NCBI RefSeq assembly: GCF_022701175.1
Contig: NZ_CP078088.1
Coordinates: 2,418,001-2,482,000, forward strand
DNA: 64,000 bases
Direction of reading: 5' to 3'
From: Allobaculum sp. Allo2
GTDB taxonomy: Bacteria > Bacillota_I > Bacilli_A > Erysipelotrichales > Erysipelotrichaceae
Shown here: positions 49,656 through 64,000 of the stretch, piece after piece
How positions within the stretch are numbered: position 1 is the stretch's first letter
Layout: each line of letters opens with the position of its first letter
Translations under genes and position numbers: made by a program
Notes under the pieces: model-generated
Database searches by the model: none
Told to the model about the DNA's origin: nothing
Seen by the model: only the letters and a program-made list of their open reading frames with translations

Positions 49656-50666
49656 TTACGGACTTTCCGCTCTTACTTTTTCACTGCGGATCGAGTCAAT
49701 CATCTGTTCCGCGCGCTCAATTTTCTGCGCCGGACTCAGATCGTTCTGGCGAAGGTAGTAGAGATAGACCATTTCCGCGAAGTTCTTGTAATTGATGCCG
49801 CGGCCGGTCGGCACATACTCCAGTCCGCCTGCCCGGTTTGTCATGGATTCCGATAAAAAGCGGGTGAGGTTATTGTCGTAGTAGTCCCGGAACAGATTGA
49901 TTTCGATATCGGAATCGTGATCCAGAATTTCAAAGTCCGCCTGATTGTTCGTAAAGTAGCTCATGTTATAGACAATGGCGAAATAGTACAGCATCTGCAC
50001 TGTAACGCCCTGTACGCGAAAACGGCCTCGGGCCAGATCATCGATTTTTCGAAGCAGTCCGTATTTGCCTTTCGGCTTCAGATCCGGCCTGTCTGCAGTG
50101 GCCAGCGGTTCAAAGACATCGTCATCGAGAAAATCCGCACCGTTTTCGAGCGTCATTCTCGGATTGCCGGATTTTTCGCGGACGCAGCTCTGCAGGTAGT
50201 TTTTGCCTCCAAACCCTGCGGATTTTGGAAATCCGCCGTATTTCACAAACTGCCGGAGAATGCGTACCCGAAGCGAATCGTCCTTCCAGGCTGCATCTTC
50301 GGGAAAACTCAGACGGTCCACATCGCGTTTGAGATATTCACTGGGTGTGGCATACGTCTGAAAGCGACGATAGAGACTGTTCAGCATGCTGGCTTCGACA
50401 TCTTCAAACGTTTCCAGCTCGAATGCATACGTGTCGGTAAGGTGAAGATAGTAGTCATTGGACTGATCGGGCAAATACGAAATGCCCAGGCGATCGTAAA
50501 GATCCAGCAGCTTTTTTAAAGCGGACGGCCGCATGGATTCGGTGGCTTTTTCCAAAGCTTTCTGCCGCAGCGTGACAGCCCGTTTTGTATACAGGCCGCT
50601 GAATTCGTCTTCGAGCGAATCCAGCGCCGAAGCCAAGCGTCGGGTAATCGTTCTCTGGCTTTCCAT
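49656..50666 (-). CDS. Unknown 336-residue protein of the kinase locus
   Basis: The frame is intact. The N-terminal third is helical (MESQRTITRRLASALDSLED), the middle contains an aromatic-rich segment (TVQMLYYFAIVYNMSYFT), and the C-terminus shows ADFEILDHDSDIEINLFRDY and GINYKNFAEMVYLYYLRQ. I recall similar phrases in unannotated proteins next to kinases in gut Bacillota but cannot name a family. There is no signal peptide. The upstream gap of 450 bases may contain the promoter for this gene and those following it. Confidence 0.75.
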   Translation of the reverse strand: MESQRTITRRLASALDSLEDEFSGLYTKRAVTLRQKALEKATESMRPSALKKLLDLYDRLGISYLPDQSNDYYLHLTDTYAFELETFEDVEASMLNSLYRRFQTYATPSEYLKRDVDRLSFPEDAAWKDDSLRVRILRQFVKYGGFPKSAGFGGKNYLQSCVREKSGNPRMTLENGADFLDDDVFEPLATADRPDLKPKGKYGLLRKIDDLARGRFRVQGVTVQMLYYFAIVYNMSYFTNNQADFEILDHDSDIEINLFRDYYDNNLTRFLSESMTNRAGGLEYVPTGRGINYKNFAEMVYLYYLRQNDLSPAQKIERAEQMIDSIRSEKVRAESP

Positions 50667-51120
50667 CGTAGAAACTCCTCCTGTTTCCTGATTTCACAAA
50701 AATGATAAGATCCTCGCCAAACTGCCCTCGCGAAGGGGGTAATTTTTACTGCCTTTCCAAAAACAGCCTCAGCATAGCGGGCATAGCGGGAATCGATCAT
50801 CGGTTTTCATAAACATATTCGTGATCATTTTGGATGATCGTTCTGTTTCTAGGATATCCAATCGGGATTTAAATGGTCATTCTTTTTGGAACGGGGCAGG
50901 AATTGTGTACGATCTCTGAGATTTCCTGCAGGTTCTGGATGGTCCAGAACGAGCAAAAGCGGTGAAAAATGCGCACTGAGCGATGAAAAAATTGCAGATA
51001 AGCAGACAAACACAGAGAAAGGCAGAAACAAACAGCTCCATCCAGTCCCTTCTCTGCCTGCGAGAAGGACGGAATGAAACTGTCTGGGTCGTGTCTGTTA
51101 TTTTCTTGTTCCTGTAAGTT
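50667..51120. other. Gap between the first two genes of the kinase locus
   Basis: No gene could be established. On the minus strand one frame around 50930-51030 encodes a hydrophobic helix (MELFVSAFLCVCLLICNFF), and another near 50690-50800 is open (MIDSRYARYAEAVFGKAV), so a broken small membrane protein is possible. Confidence 0.4.
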
Positions 51121-51876
51121 TTACTTGTTCTGGCCAGAGGGCATGCGCGCTGGCTGATTTGAATACAGCATCGTCGTTCTGGACAGCTCATCGAGCCGTT
51201 CATCCAGATCGTCGCCGTCCTTTAAAGTCTGGCTCTGGCGCAGTTCGAGCAGCTTGTCGATCACGCCGTTGATACGGTTGAGAAGATCCGTCGAATCCGC
51301 CACGTAATTGTCCAGAAAGCGGATCCGCTTTTCCGTTACGTCGGCACTGCCGAATACTTCAACAGCCTGACTGGCGTTTTCATAGTTTTTTCGAGAACGT
51401 CTCTGGCTCCGTCCAGTACGCTCTTGTAGCGGGAAGCAGACATCCAGGAGCTGCCAAAGGAATCCTGAATCAGACGGTCGATCGCATTTTCGCTCTCCTC
51501 CGCCTGTTCAATCTGCTTTTTCAAAATGGCCAGACGCTTTCGATACGGTTCGGGAACCTCTCGCTCATATTCCGGCGCTTTCGCCTGGACAGGAAGCGGA
51601 GGCTTTTGTTCCGCATCTGGCGCGGACCGCTTTGTCGAAGGGCGGGCCGAATGGGACTGGATGGCTTTGAAAAAGCGCGTTACGGCAAGCAGGCCGTAAA
51701 AAGCGAAAGCATGCAGAACAGAAAAGCAAAGAAATTTTTCGACCGGTCAAAAACACCGAGTAAAAACGTAAAGCAGATGCCAAATACAATCGCATATCCG
51801 GCTGCAGCATACGCAGAAAGTTCATCAAACGTGTGAAATGCCTTTTTCCTGTTCAGACTGTTTTTCTTTGTGCCAT
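51121..51876 (-). CDS. Two-TM protein with cytoplasmic coiled coil, first gene of the kinase locus (frame-disrupted)
   Basis: ATG 51876 follows AGAGGAATTGTC. After restoring one A near 51865, one T near 51705 and one A near 51393 the chain has about 252 residues. Two membrane helices come early (GYAIVFGICFTFLLGVF and FFAFLFCMLSLFYGLLAV). A Pro/Lys linker leads to a helical cytoplasmic part (LAILKKQIEQAEESENAIDR, STDLLNRINGVIDKLLELRQ). The layout recalls XpaC-type proteins that accompany TelA, but I do not see enough to assign it. It could recruit the soluble components to the membrane, which is inference. Confidence 0.6.
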
Positions 51877-51991
51877 GACAATTCCTCTTTTTCTTTCCAG
51901 ATCCTTGTCCTTTTCACCAGCCCTTTGTCCTTTTTCCAGAGCTTTGGTCTTTTTCTTCCCCTTTCGGATGAAGCGTTCGATTCAAAAGATC

Positions 51992-52015
51992 GGACTGCTA
52001 TCATTTTAGCAGTCC
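51992..52015. other. Perfect inverted repeat between divergent genes
   Basis: GGACTGCT and AGCAGTCC are separated by eight bases. It lies in the 250-base region between the divergent genes at 51876 and 52128 and lacks a T run, so an operator is more likely than a terminator. Confidence 0.45.
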
Positions 52016-52127
52016 CTTAGACGAAAAGAACTGCGCCGGACGCCAAATCGTCCAGACGGCCTGTCTTTATTGCCTGCAGGTTTGAAAAGGAAGAATCCTG
52101 TGCTTAAAGGGATGGAGAGAGAGGAGA

Positions 52128-53079
52128 ATGCCTATGCAGCAGGCCGCCATGCCGCCAGACGATTTTGGCAAACGAAAAGAAGCCGCCTTTGCCGCCGCAA
52201 AAGGACTCCCGTTCTTTTCATGCCTCAAATCGCGCCTCAAAAATACGGCTTCCCAGAACGCTCACAATCGACCGGCTTTTCATCAGATCTCCAGACTGCT
52301 TCATGCGCTGAAGCCAGCACCCGTTGCGCTTCTTATCGCCGGTCTGTGCTTTGTCCTGCTTCCGGTTTATGTGATGCGTTCCTCTTCCATCTCCGATTTT
52401 CCCTATACGGACGATGCAGACGGCGTGCTTACACTGGAAAAAGCCGGCGTAAGCGTTCAGGTCGCTCACCTTGAGAAGATCAATGGCGTCAGCTTCGCCA
52501 CCCTGCAGATTTCCAGACAGGATACGCTGAAATCGAAGAGCATGAGTATCAACGTCTACGACACCCGAACAGAAGAAGATGACCCGAATTCGTATTCCGC
52601 AGACGCCTGCACCTGGATCGATATGCCCTTTGGCGTCGATACGATGTATCAGACGCTGGCCCTGTCCGGAAGCGAAAAACGGATCTGGACGCGAACGATC
52701 TGTCCTTTTCCGTTGACGGATTTTGGGAAAGCGACCTGCGCTCCGATTACGACTTTCTCGATGAGAAAGGAACGATGAGCGACGAAGACCTGCTGAAAGC
52801 ATATCGCGAGCTTGGAGATCAGAACTACACCGTTCAGCTGACAGATGACGGCAGGGATTCCAGCTATTCGACGATCGCCTTTTCGTTAAGCTGGCCCGAC
52901 GATAGACCGAATTCGTATTTTGGACACGTCAACATTCTTTACAAAAAGAAGGGCAGACCGTATTTGCGGATGTCTACGAAATGAAACCTTCCGCCGGATC
53001 GTCCAGCTTTCAGTACGTCTACACCCCTTCCCTTCCGATTCCTGACTACGATGAAGTCGAAGTCCTGAAAATCGACTGA
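52128..53079 (+). CDS. Membrane-anchored hypothetical protein (two frameshifts)
   Basis: One membrane helix (PVALLIAGLCFVLLPVYVM, about residues 65-85) follows a cytoplasmic N-terminus; the remaining 230 residues would be outside. The extracellular part reads continuously after restoring one G near 52680 (EKRDLDANDLSFSVDGFWES) and one G near 52953 (KKGQTVFADVYEMKPS) and ends at 53079. No known domain. It is divergently oriented to the kinase locus and may not belong to it. Confidence 0.6.
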
Positions 53080-53087
53080 GAAAACAT

Positions 53088-53136
53088 CAAAGCTTCGAAA
53101 CCCGTTGTTCTGCATGGGCTTTCGGAGCTTTTCTTA
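53088..53136 (+). terminator. Terminator of the membrane-anchored protein gene
   Basis: AAAGCTTCGAAACCC and GGGCTTTCGGAGCTTT pair with one bulge and TTCTTATTTTT follows. Confidence 0.7.
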
Positions 53137-53176
53137 TTTTTCGCTATGAAAAGAGGGACGGAATGCTAGATTTTTT

Positions 53177-54244
53177 ATGAACTTTGAAAAAATTCGCCCG
53201 CAGCTCTGGAAGTATGGCCGCCGTGGGCGCCAGGCGCTTTCGGCCGCCGTCAAAATCGGGATCGGTTCTGCCGCCGCCATTCTGGTCTGTCAGCTTCTGA
53301 AGCTTCCCAATGCGGCATCCGCGGGAACCATTACCCTGCTGACTCTGATTGCCCGTACCCGTAAGGATACGATTCAGCTGATCGGCTGGCGTCTGGTTTC
53401 CTTTGTGATTACCGTCGTGATCTGTGCCGTCATTTTCCCTCTGGTGGAAAAGTCGTATCTGGCTTACGCTCTGTTTCTTTTCGCCGACGTGCTGATTCTT
53501 GATCTGCTCAACTGGCAAAGTACGCTTTCCGTCAACGCGGTCATCGGCGCGCACTTCCTGATCAACCGGGACTTTTCTGCGGAATTTGTGATCGATGAGC
53601 TGATTCTGCTCATGATCGGTACGCTCATCGCCTTCGGACTGAATCTTCTGCAGCCGACGCTGAGTGAACGCGAACGCCTGTATCGAAAAATCGGCGCCGT
53701 CGAAGCCGAACTGAAAACGTGCCTGTGCGACGTGTCGGCGTATTTGCGCAAGGAACAGAAAGCCGACGTTTCGCGCAGCGATCTCAATCTCCTGCAGGAG
53801 GAACTGAACGAATGCATCGCCCAGGCCACCCAGTTTACGCAAAACTCCTTTCACGAACGGGACAAATGGTTTCTGCAGTATTTTGAAGTGCGGCTTTTGC
53901 AGTGCATGATTCTCAAGCAGCTGCATGCTCATGTCAAAGCCATTCAGTCCATACCCGGACATGGCAAACTGGCCGCAAATTTTATCGACACGCTCTCCTT
54001 TCACGTAACGGAATCTTCCCGGCCAAAAACGCAGCTTGAAGACGTCGACCGCCTCATTCGGCAGGGCGCCTTGTGTCCGGATGAGCAGAGCGATTTTGAA
54101 AGTCAGGCGATGTTTTATCACGTGCTGCTCGACTTGAAGGAATACCTGCAGCTCGAGAGCGAATTTCTTTCTTCCTTAAGTCCAAGACAGCTTCGCCAGT
54201 ACGAAGAAAAGGTAAATTACCTCCCAAAAGAAGCTGTTTCGTAA
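53177..54244 (+). CDS. Aromatic acid exporter (ArAE/DUF939) family membrane protein
   Basis: The 355-residue frame is intact. The first half has about five membrane helices with the family-like segment ALSAAVKIGIGSAAAILVCQLL, then TLLTLIARTRKDTIQLIGWRL, which is typical of ArAE_1 proteins. The second half is a cytoplasmic helical domain with a coiled coil (DLNLLQEELNECIAQATQF). Members are thought to export aromatic carboxylates or similar amphiphiles; the substrate here is unknown. Confidence 0.82.
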   Translation: MNFEKIRPQLWKYGRRGRQALSAAVKIGIGSAAAILVCQLLKLPNAASAGTITLLTLIARTRKDTIQLIGWRLVSFVITVVICAVIFPLVEKSYLAYALFLFADVLILDLLNWQSTLSVNAVIGAHFLINRDFSAEFVIDELILLMIGTLIAFGLNLLQPTLSERERLYRKIGAVEAELKTCLCDVSAYLRKEQKADVSRSDLNLLQEELNECIAQATQFTQNSFHERDKWFLQYFEVRLLQCMILKQLHAHVKAIQSIPGHGKLAANFIDTLSFHVTESSRPKTQLEDVDRLIRQGALCPDEQSDFESQAMFYHVLLDLKEYLQLESEFLSSLSPRQLRQYEEKVNYLPKEAVS

Positions 54245-54435
54245 TCCATCCAAGTCCGGGTTATCGACAGTTTCGAGCCTGCTCTCTTTCGCGCTGATCT
54301 GCTTGCGCCCCTTCCCGCATGCATATATTCGTCAAAAAGGAGGCACATCCGTCTTGAAAATCAAGACGGACCCCTTGGTCCGCTGGAAAAACCTGAAAAG
54401 CCGCCCCCATAAAATAAAACAGAATCTGTTCCTTT

Positions 54436-54467
54436 GAGAGATGCCGAGACTGGCATCTCTTTTCTTT
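54436..54467 (+). terminator. Terminator after the exporter gene
   Basis: GAGATGCC and GGCATCTC form an eight-base stem around GAGACT-like loop bases and TTTTCTTTT follows, 190 bases after the exporter stop. Confidence 0.85.
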
Positions 54468-54570
54468 TCCGCTTTTGCCTGCACGATTGGCGGCAGGCGT
54501 TTTATGCCTGAATCGGGACGATTCAGTGTTTTCGGCCCATGGGAAGAAAAGGCTTTCCCCGTTTTCGTTT

Positions 54571-54666
54571 TTGCGTTTTATCGTATTATTCACTTTATAT
54601 AAAGCTGTTTTTCAACGGGAAATTTCCCGCCGTCCTGGGAAATACCCAGAGTTTGAAGCGCTTTCC
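54571..54666 (+). promoter_or_regulatory. Predicted promoter and possible cre site of the PTS operon
   Basis: TTGCGT (54571) and TTTATA (54594) are 17 bases apart. Downstream are a perfect palindrome GGGAAATTTCCC (54618-54629) and TTGAAGCGCTTTCC (54653-54666), which agrees with the CcpA cre consensus at about 11 of 14 positions. Catabolite repression and RpiR control are plausible but not proven. Confidence 0.45.
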
Positions 54667-54752
54667 CAACGTCCTTGCAAACCATTTACCTGTTTCTGGA
54701 AGTTTTCTATTCTGTCCTCGTCAACAGGGCGAACAGCCAGGGAGGAAAAATT

Positions 54753-55320
54753 ATGAGCATTGTATTAGCCAGAGTCGACCAGCGGCTCATCCACGGAATC
54801 GTCGTGACCCAGTGGGCAGGAGTGACGAAAGCCAAACGCCTGATGGTCATCGACGACATCGTATCCGGCGATGAAATCCAGAAACAGGCGATGCGCATGA
54901 GCAAGCCGGCCGGAACAGGCATGTCCATCATCGACACCGAAACCGCCATCCGTAACTTCAAAGCGGGCAAGTACAACAACCACAACGTCTTCGTCATTGT
55001 GCGCGAGCCGGAAACGCTCGTCACCCTCAAGGAAAACGGTATTGAGATTCCGAAAGTCAACATCGGCATTCTCTTCGACGGCGAAGGCAAAAGACGGTGA
55101 AAAAGATGGTTTCCGTCAGTGAAAAGGAAGTCCAGGACTTCCGCCGTCTGCAGCAGCTCGGCGTACCGGTAACGTTCCACTATGTACCGGGCGAGAGCGA
55201 AGAAGCCTTTGAAACGTACATCAAGGACGAAAAACCGTCCCGATCCAGACGGATCTCTCTAAGCAACTTCACCCTTTTGCCAAAGAGGCGCTCGCAGTCG
55301 ATTCAAACCAGGAAATCTGA
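54753..55320 (+). CDS. PTS mannose/fructose/sorbose-family component IIB (two frameshifts)
   Basis: IIB takes phosphate from IIA on a His and gives it to the sugar moving through IIC/IID. The phosphorylated His is in RVDQRLIHGIVVTQWAG near the N-terminus, as in all members. ATG 54753 follows GGAGG. The frame breaks at about 55090 (A4 for A5; FDGEGKKTVKKMVSVSE) and about 55243 (A5 for A6; DEKTVPIQTDLS). Restored length is about 189 residues, slightly longer than the usual 160. First gene of the PTS operon. Confidence 0.9.
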
Positions 55321-55357
55321 ACACGCAGATCAATCATTCTGAGAAAGGAAACTGAAT

Positions 55358-56168
55358 ATGGAAATTTTACAGGCTATCCTGATCATCCTGCTCGCTTGCT
55401 GGATGGTCATTGACCAGCAGGGGCTCGTCCTCATGACCTGGTTTCCCATCATGATCTCGGTTCCTGCCGGCATCATCATGGGCGATCTCACTACCGCACT
55501 TATGATCGGCGGAACATTTCAGCTGATGAACCTTGGCGTCGCCAACATTGGAGGCAGTTCCGTCCCCAACTGGGGACTAGCCGCACTGGTCGGCATCTTC
55601 GTTGCCTGCCGTACCACGGGCGATCTCGATTCCGCCAAAGCCGTTGCGCTGGCGGTCGGCGTTCCTGTCGGCATGCTCGGCATTCAGCTCGACGTTCTTG
55701 CCAAACTGCTCAACACCTACGTAGCCAACGCAGCCAAAAAGCCTGCGATGCGCTGAACTTCAAAAAATGGAACGCATTCTCTGGCTTGGACCCGTCATCT
55801 TCATGCTTTCCACCGCTCTGCCAACTGCACTTTGCGTCATCTTCGGCGAACAGATCGTCAGCTTCATTCTTTCCGTTGTTCCCGAATGGTTTACCAATGG
55901 ACTGTCCATCGCGGGCAACATGCTTCCGGTTGTCGGTATCGCGCTTCTGCTTCAGGTTATGCCGGCTAAGAAATACCTGTCCATGCTTCTGGCCGGATTC
56001 GTACTATCGGCCTATCTGAACGTGCCGATGCTCGGCGTTTCGATCATCGGTCTGGCTCTTGCCTACTATTACTTCACCACCGCATCGTCTAAGCCGGCCG
56101 CTGCCGTCGCAAAGAGTGCCGGCGATACTGCAATCATCGAAGAGGAAGGAGATGACTGGGATGAGTAA
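55358..56168 (+). CDS. PTS mannose/fructose/sorbose-family component IIC (two frameshifts)
   Basis: Integral membrane component that, with IID, forms the sugar channel. Typical segments are GLVLMTWFPIMISVPAGIIMG, LMIGGTFQLMNLGVANIGG and, in the second half, PVIFMLSTALPTALCVIFG and MPAKKYLSMLLAGFVLSAYL. Two bases are missing near 55735-55770, one from AAAAA and one from AAAAAA, after which AKKACDALNFKKMERILW reads through. The total is about 271 residues, normal. Its last eight bases overlap the start of the IID gene. Confidence 0.9.
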
Positions 56169-57022
56169 AAACATGGAAACTCCATCCGTTATTCAGGAAA
56201 ACAGCCCGGCACCCGCAGCCGAAAGCCATCGGGTGCTGACCAAAAGATATTCGTACTGCTGCATTTCGCTACATGTTCATGGCCTGCAACGTTTTCAACT
56301 ACGAAAGCCAGCAGGGACCTGGCGTCGTTTTCGGTCTGAAGAAAGCACTGCGCAAGCTCTATCCGAACGATGAAGATTACCGGGCTTCGCTCGACAACCA
56401 GTTCAAGTACTTCAACACTACAACCTGGATGGCCAACATTCTTCTTGGCGCCTCGCTGGCCATGGAGGAAAAAGACGGTCTGGAGGCGCTCGACACCGTA
56501 CAGAACTTCAAGACCGGCATGATGGGGCCTTTAGCCGGAATCGGCGACACCCTGATCTGGGTTCTGTATCCGACCATCATGGGATCCATCGCAGCCTACA
56601 TGGGTCTGGAAGGCAATCCGATCGGCGCCGTCATCTGGATGGTCCTGAATGTCTGCTTCCTGTTCCTTCGCTTCAAGCTGTTCGACCTCGGCTATGAATC
56701 CGGTCTGAAGCTGATTACTGCTTTAGGCGACAAACTGCAGACGTTTACCCAGGCCGCTTCCATCATGGGGCTGACCGTCGTAGGCGCCCTCATTCCTTCC
56801 GTAATCCATATGACGGTCGGTCTGGAATTTGCGTTTGGCGAAGTGGCTCTGAACATTCAGACGGGCGTACTCGATTCGATCATGCCAGCTCTGCTCCCCG
56901 CACTGCTTACCTTTACGGTGTACAAGCTGCTCTCTTCGCGAAAAATGAGCGTCATTCAAATCATCTTCGCCATCATTGCGCTGGCGCTGGTCTGCTCCTT
57001 CTTCGGTATTCTGACCGTTTAA
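56161..57022 (+). CDS. PTS mannose/fructose/sorbose-family component IID (frame-disrupted)
   Basis: ATG 56161 lies inside the end of the IIC gene. The N-terminus reads VLTK and, after two missing bases near 56245, DIRTAAFRYMFMACNVFNYESQQGPG, the family's N-terminal signature with the aromatic-rich membrane helix. Later come KTGMMGPLAGIGDTLIWV and a C-terminal hydrophobic helix (IFAIIALALVCSFFGILTV). About 288 residues in all, normal for IID. Confidence 0.9.
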
Positions 57023-57069
57023 TTTCCTTACTTTGTCTTTCCCTTCTGGAAAGGCGCACCGGAATAAAA

Positions 57070-57109
57070 CAGCTGCCGGCTTTTCTTTCAATAAAATTTC
57101 CGGCAGCTG
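57070..57109 (+). other. Intercistronic stem-loop between IID and IIA
   Basis: CAGCTGCCGG and CCGGCAGCTG form a perfect 10-base stem with a 20-base loop. No T run follows, so it is more likely an RNA processing or stability element that lets IIA be made at a different level. Confidence 0.7.
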
Positions 57110-57173
57110 CTCTCGTTCTGATCGTTCTGCATTCTCATTCTTTACCCCATTTACGAAAGGATACCTGCTGATC

Positions 57174-59314
<2,141 letters not shown>

Positions 59315-59319
59315 TTTTG

Positions 59320-59346
59320 AAGACTCCAGAATCTGGAGTCTTTTCT
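59320..59346 (+). terminator. Terminator of the PTS-glucosidase operon
   Basis: AGACTCCAGA and TCTGGAGTCT form the stem and TTTTCTG follows, six bases after the stop. Confidence 0.9.
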
Positions 59347-59569
59347 GTTTCTGCGCTTTGATCTTTTCAGTAAGCGGAGTGCCCCTCACACTTCGCCTGA
59401 TCACGGAATGTGCACGAAAAAGGGATGGATGTAAAAACGGTCTTATCGATTTCTGAAAATTCCTGTACCTTAAAAACGGACCGAAAGAGTATGGCTGTAC
59501 AAAACCTGTTTTTCTTTTCCATCCATTCTGGATGGACTATCCCCGCACTAAGGAGAAAGGAGAAGGATC

Positions 59570-60323
59570 ATGAATTTTTTCCAGCAGGTAAAAGTGAGCT
59601 ATGACGGCTTAAACGATACAGAAAAGGAAATGGCCAGTTTTCTCGTTTCCCATACAGAAGATCTTTGCGGCCTGTCCATTAACGATATGGCGAAAATGCT
59701 GCAGTCGAGCCGGTCATCCGTACTGCGCCTGGCGCAGAAACTCGGCTATCGCGGCTATTCCCAGATGAAATTTGAAATGCAGGAAGCGTTGAATGCGCGG
59801 GAAGTCATTCCGCAGGATCTGGTCGATCAGTACCGTCACGATGTGATGCGAACGTTCGATATGTGCGCGCAGTTCAATTACACGCCGCTGCTGAAAGCCA
59901 TCGATTCGGCAAATCGCCTGATCATTTACGCGACCGGATTTGTACAGAACAACTATTCCCAGCAGTTTTCTTCGGAGCTTTTTCTCTACGGCAAGCCGAA
60001 TCATCTGATTTCTGGAGAAACGAACTTTGAAATTATCGCCCGTACACTGACGCCGGACGATCTGGTCATTATCACCAGTCTCAGCGGAGAAACCCCGCAT
60101 CTCAAAAACATCGTCAATCTGCTCAACATTCGAAAAGTCCCGATCTGTTCGGTGACGATGCTTTCAAAAACTCTCTCAGCGATCACAGCCAGTTCTCGCT
60201 GCACTATGAAATCTCCCGCTTCCACTGCAGGCCGAAGACTCCAAATCCATGAACGCCCTTTCCATCGCATTAACAGTTCTGGCAAGAAAGTATCTGGAAT
60301 ACGCGCACTTCGATGAAATGTAA
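59570..60323 (+). CDS. RpiR/MurR-family transcriptional regulator (two frameshifts)
   Basis: The N-terminal helix-turn-helix (LSINDMAKMLQSSRSSVLRLAQ, KLGYRGYSQMKFEMQEAL) and the C-terminal SIS sugar-phosphate domain (RLIIYATGFVQNN, LVIITSLSGETPHL) define the family. ATG 59570 follows GAGAAAGGAGAAGG. The end breaks at about 60170 (A5 for A6; MLSKNSLSDHSQFSLHYE) and about 60225 (one C; RFPLQAEDSKSMNALS) and stops at 60323. It has its own transcript after the operon terminator and is the likely regulator of the PTS genes. Confidence 0.9.
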
Positions 60324-60395
60324 ACTGCAAATCCAGGCGTCCGATCCGCGAGCCGCTGAAAGCGAAGAATTCTCTGTTCATAAAACGCAGACAAA

Positions 60396-60446
60396 GAAAA
60401 ATCCCCGAAGAATATCGGATTTCTCCTTTATCTTTCGGGGATTTCA
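60396..60446 (-). terminator. Terminator of rRNA operon 3
   Basis: The same CCCCGAAAG-type hairpin as at operons 1 and 2; T run on the minus strand. It can also stop the regulator gene's transcript from the other side. Confidence 0.9.
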
Positions 60447-60451
60447 TTTTG

Positions 60452-60557
60452 TTCGGCAACTACTTATCTTTGCCTTGTGGCTATTGTCAGCGCAAGATGG
60501 CTTAGCTTCCATGTTCGGGATGTAAATGGGCGTATCCCATCCGCTATCGTCACCGTA
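60452..60557 (-). rRNA. rrf: 5S rRNA (type B, divergent), operon 3
   Basis: The core is canonical (CATCCCGAACATGGAAGCTAAG), with helix II closed by GGATGG and CCATCT. It differs from the type A copies at roughly a third of positions, with compensating changes in the stem, while the 3' quarter (GACAATAGCC, AAGGCAAAGATA) is nearly shared. Ends approximate. Confidence 0.88.
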
Positions 60558-60670
60558 CTTTTAAAGTTTATCAAATGGATCTTCCAAAAACAAACATCAG
60601 TCTTCCAGCATAACGATCTAACGCGATCGTTGGTTTCCATAGTGGCTTCTTGCGTATAGCTTTCTCGAAT

Positions 60671-63543
<2,873 letters not shown>

Positions 63544-63813
63544 TCTAGTTCTCTAACTTTGGTTCTAGTTATGCTTGTTTCGAGATTTTTCTATTTCGTA
63601 AGAACTGTTCCACTAACTGTTTCCAACTTTCGGTTAAATCTTTATTACTCTTCAACTTTTCGTTAGACCTTCTGTTATGTCTTCTTACTGATGCTCGTTT
63701 TTCAAAGATCCATTCTCTGGAAGATCGCTCCTCCAAAACCTCACAGACAAATCCTCACTCATTACTCTTTGCCATCGGCTTTCACCAATGGACTTCCTTG
63801 TACTTTCTCCTTA
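63544..63813 (-). other. 16S-23S spacer, operon 3, with deletion
   Basis: About 45 bases present in operons 1 and 2 (the block around GATAACTATTTATCC) are missing near 63715. No tRNA gene. Confidence 0.7.

Positions 63814-64000
<187 letters not shown>

Overview
The window reads as a chromosomal segment of a Gram-positive, gut-type member of the Bacillota. The evidence is Shine-Dalgarno sites of the AAAGGAGG type, FemAB, mannose-family PTS, RpiR and GntR regulators, lysS, mnmE and three rRNA operons. An affiliation near Erysipelotrichales is only my impression. No tRNA gene, CRISPR array or replication origin was seen.

Layout. 1-6 kb holds a FemAB peptidyltransferase, a class A beta-lactamase-like hydrolase, a TPR protein, and a DarT1-type NADAR antitoxin with a small partner. 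6-14.6 kb is a decaying stretch: a zinc-ribbon pseudogene, two inverted IS30-like remnants, a complete IS4-family element, and a sensor / histidine kinase / LuxR-type response regulator cluster with in-frame stops. 14.6-20.4 kb is housekeeping: lysS, a Sua5/TsaC enzyme, mnmE, a DUF1622 protein and a lipoprotein. 20.5-35.1 kb has two rRNA operons in direct repeat on the minus strand around one secreted GH123-like glycosidase. 35.5-37.4 kb is a GntR-ABC transporter operon. 38.3-51.9 kb is the most unusual part: a minus-strand locus with a two-TM coiled-coil protein, two unknown proteins, a PP2C phosphatase, a Ser/Thr kinase that appears fused to NAD-binding, RyR and nuclease-like domains, and, beyond an IS66 element, a ClpP-like protease beside a soluble VirD4/TraG-like ATPase. 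52-54.2 kb carries a membrane-anchored protein and an aromatic acid exporter-like protein. 54.7-60.3 kb is a mannose-family PTS operon (IIB-IIC-IID-IIA) coupled to a GH13 glucosidase and followed by an RpiR regulator. A third rRNA operon starts at 60.4 kb and runs off the window.

Interpretation caveat. More than 40 reading frames are interrupted. Where I could resolve the frames, nearly every break behaves as loss of one base, usually in a homopolymer of A, T, G or C. The pattern hits conserved genes (mnmE, Sua5, PTS) and also differs between rRNA copies (a universally conserved C5 run in 16S is C4 in one copy). I therefore treat most broken genes as probably intact in the organism and annotate their full span; only the degenerate remnants are called pseudogenes.

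How the parts work together. The PTS/GH13/RpiR block is a sugar uptake and hydrolysis unit. The GH123-like enzyme points to host or dietary glycans. The kinase, phosphatase, RyR, ClpP and VirD4-like genes look like a phosphorylation-controlled machine whose function I cannot assign from sequence alone.
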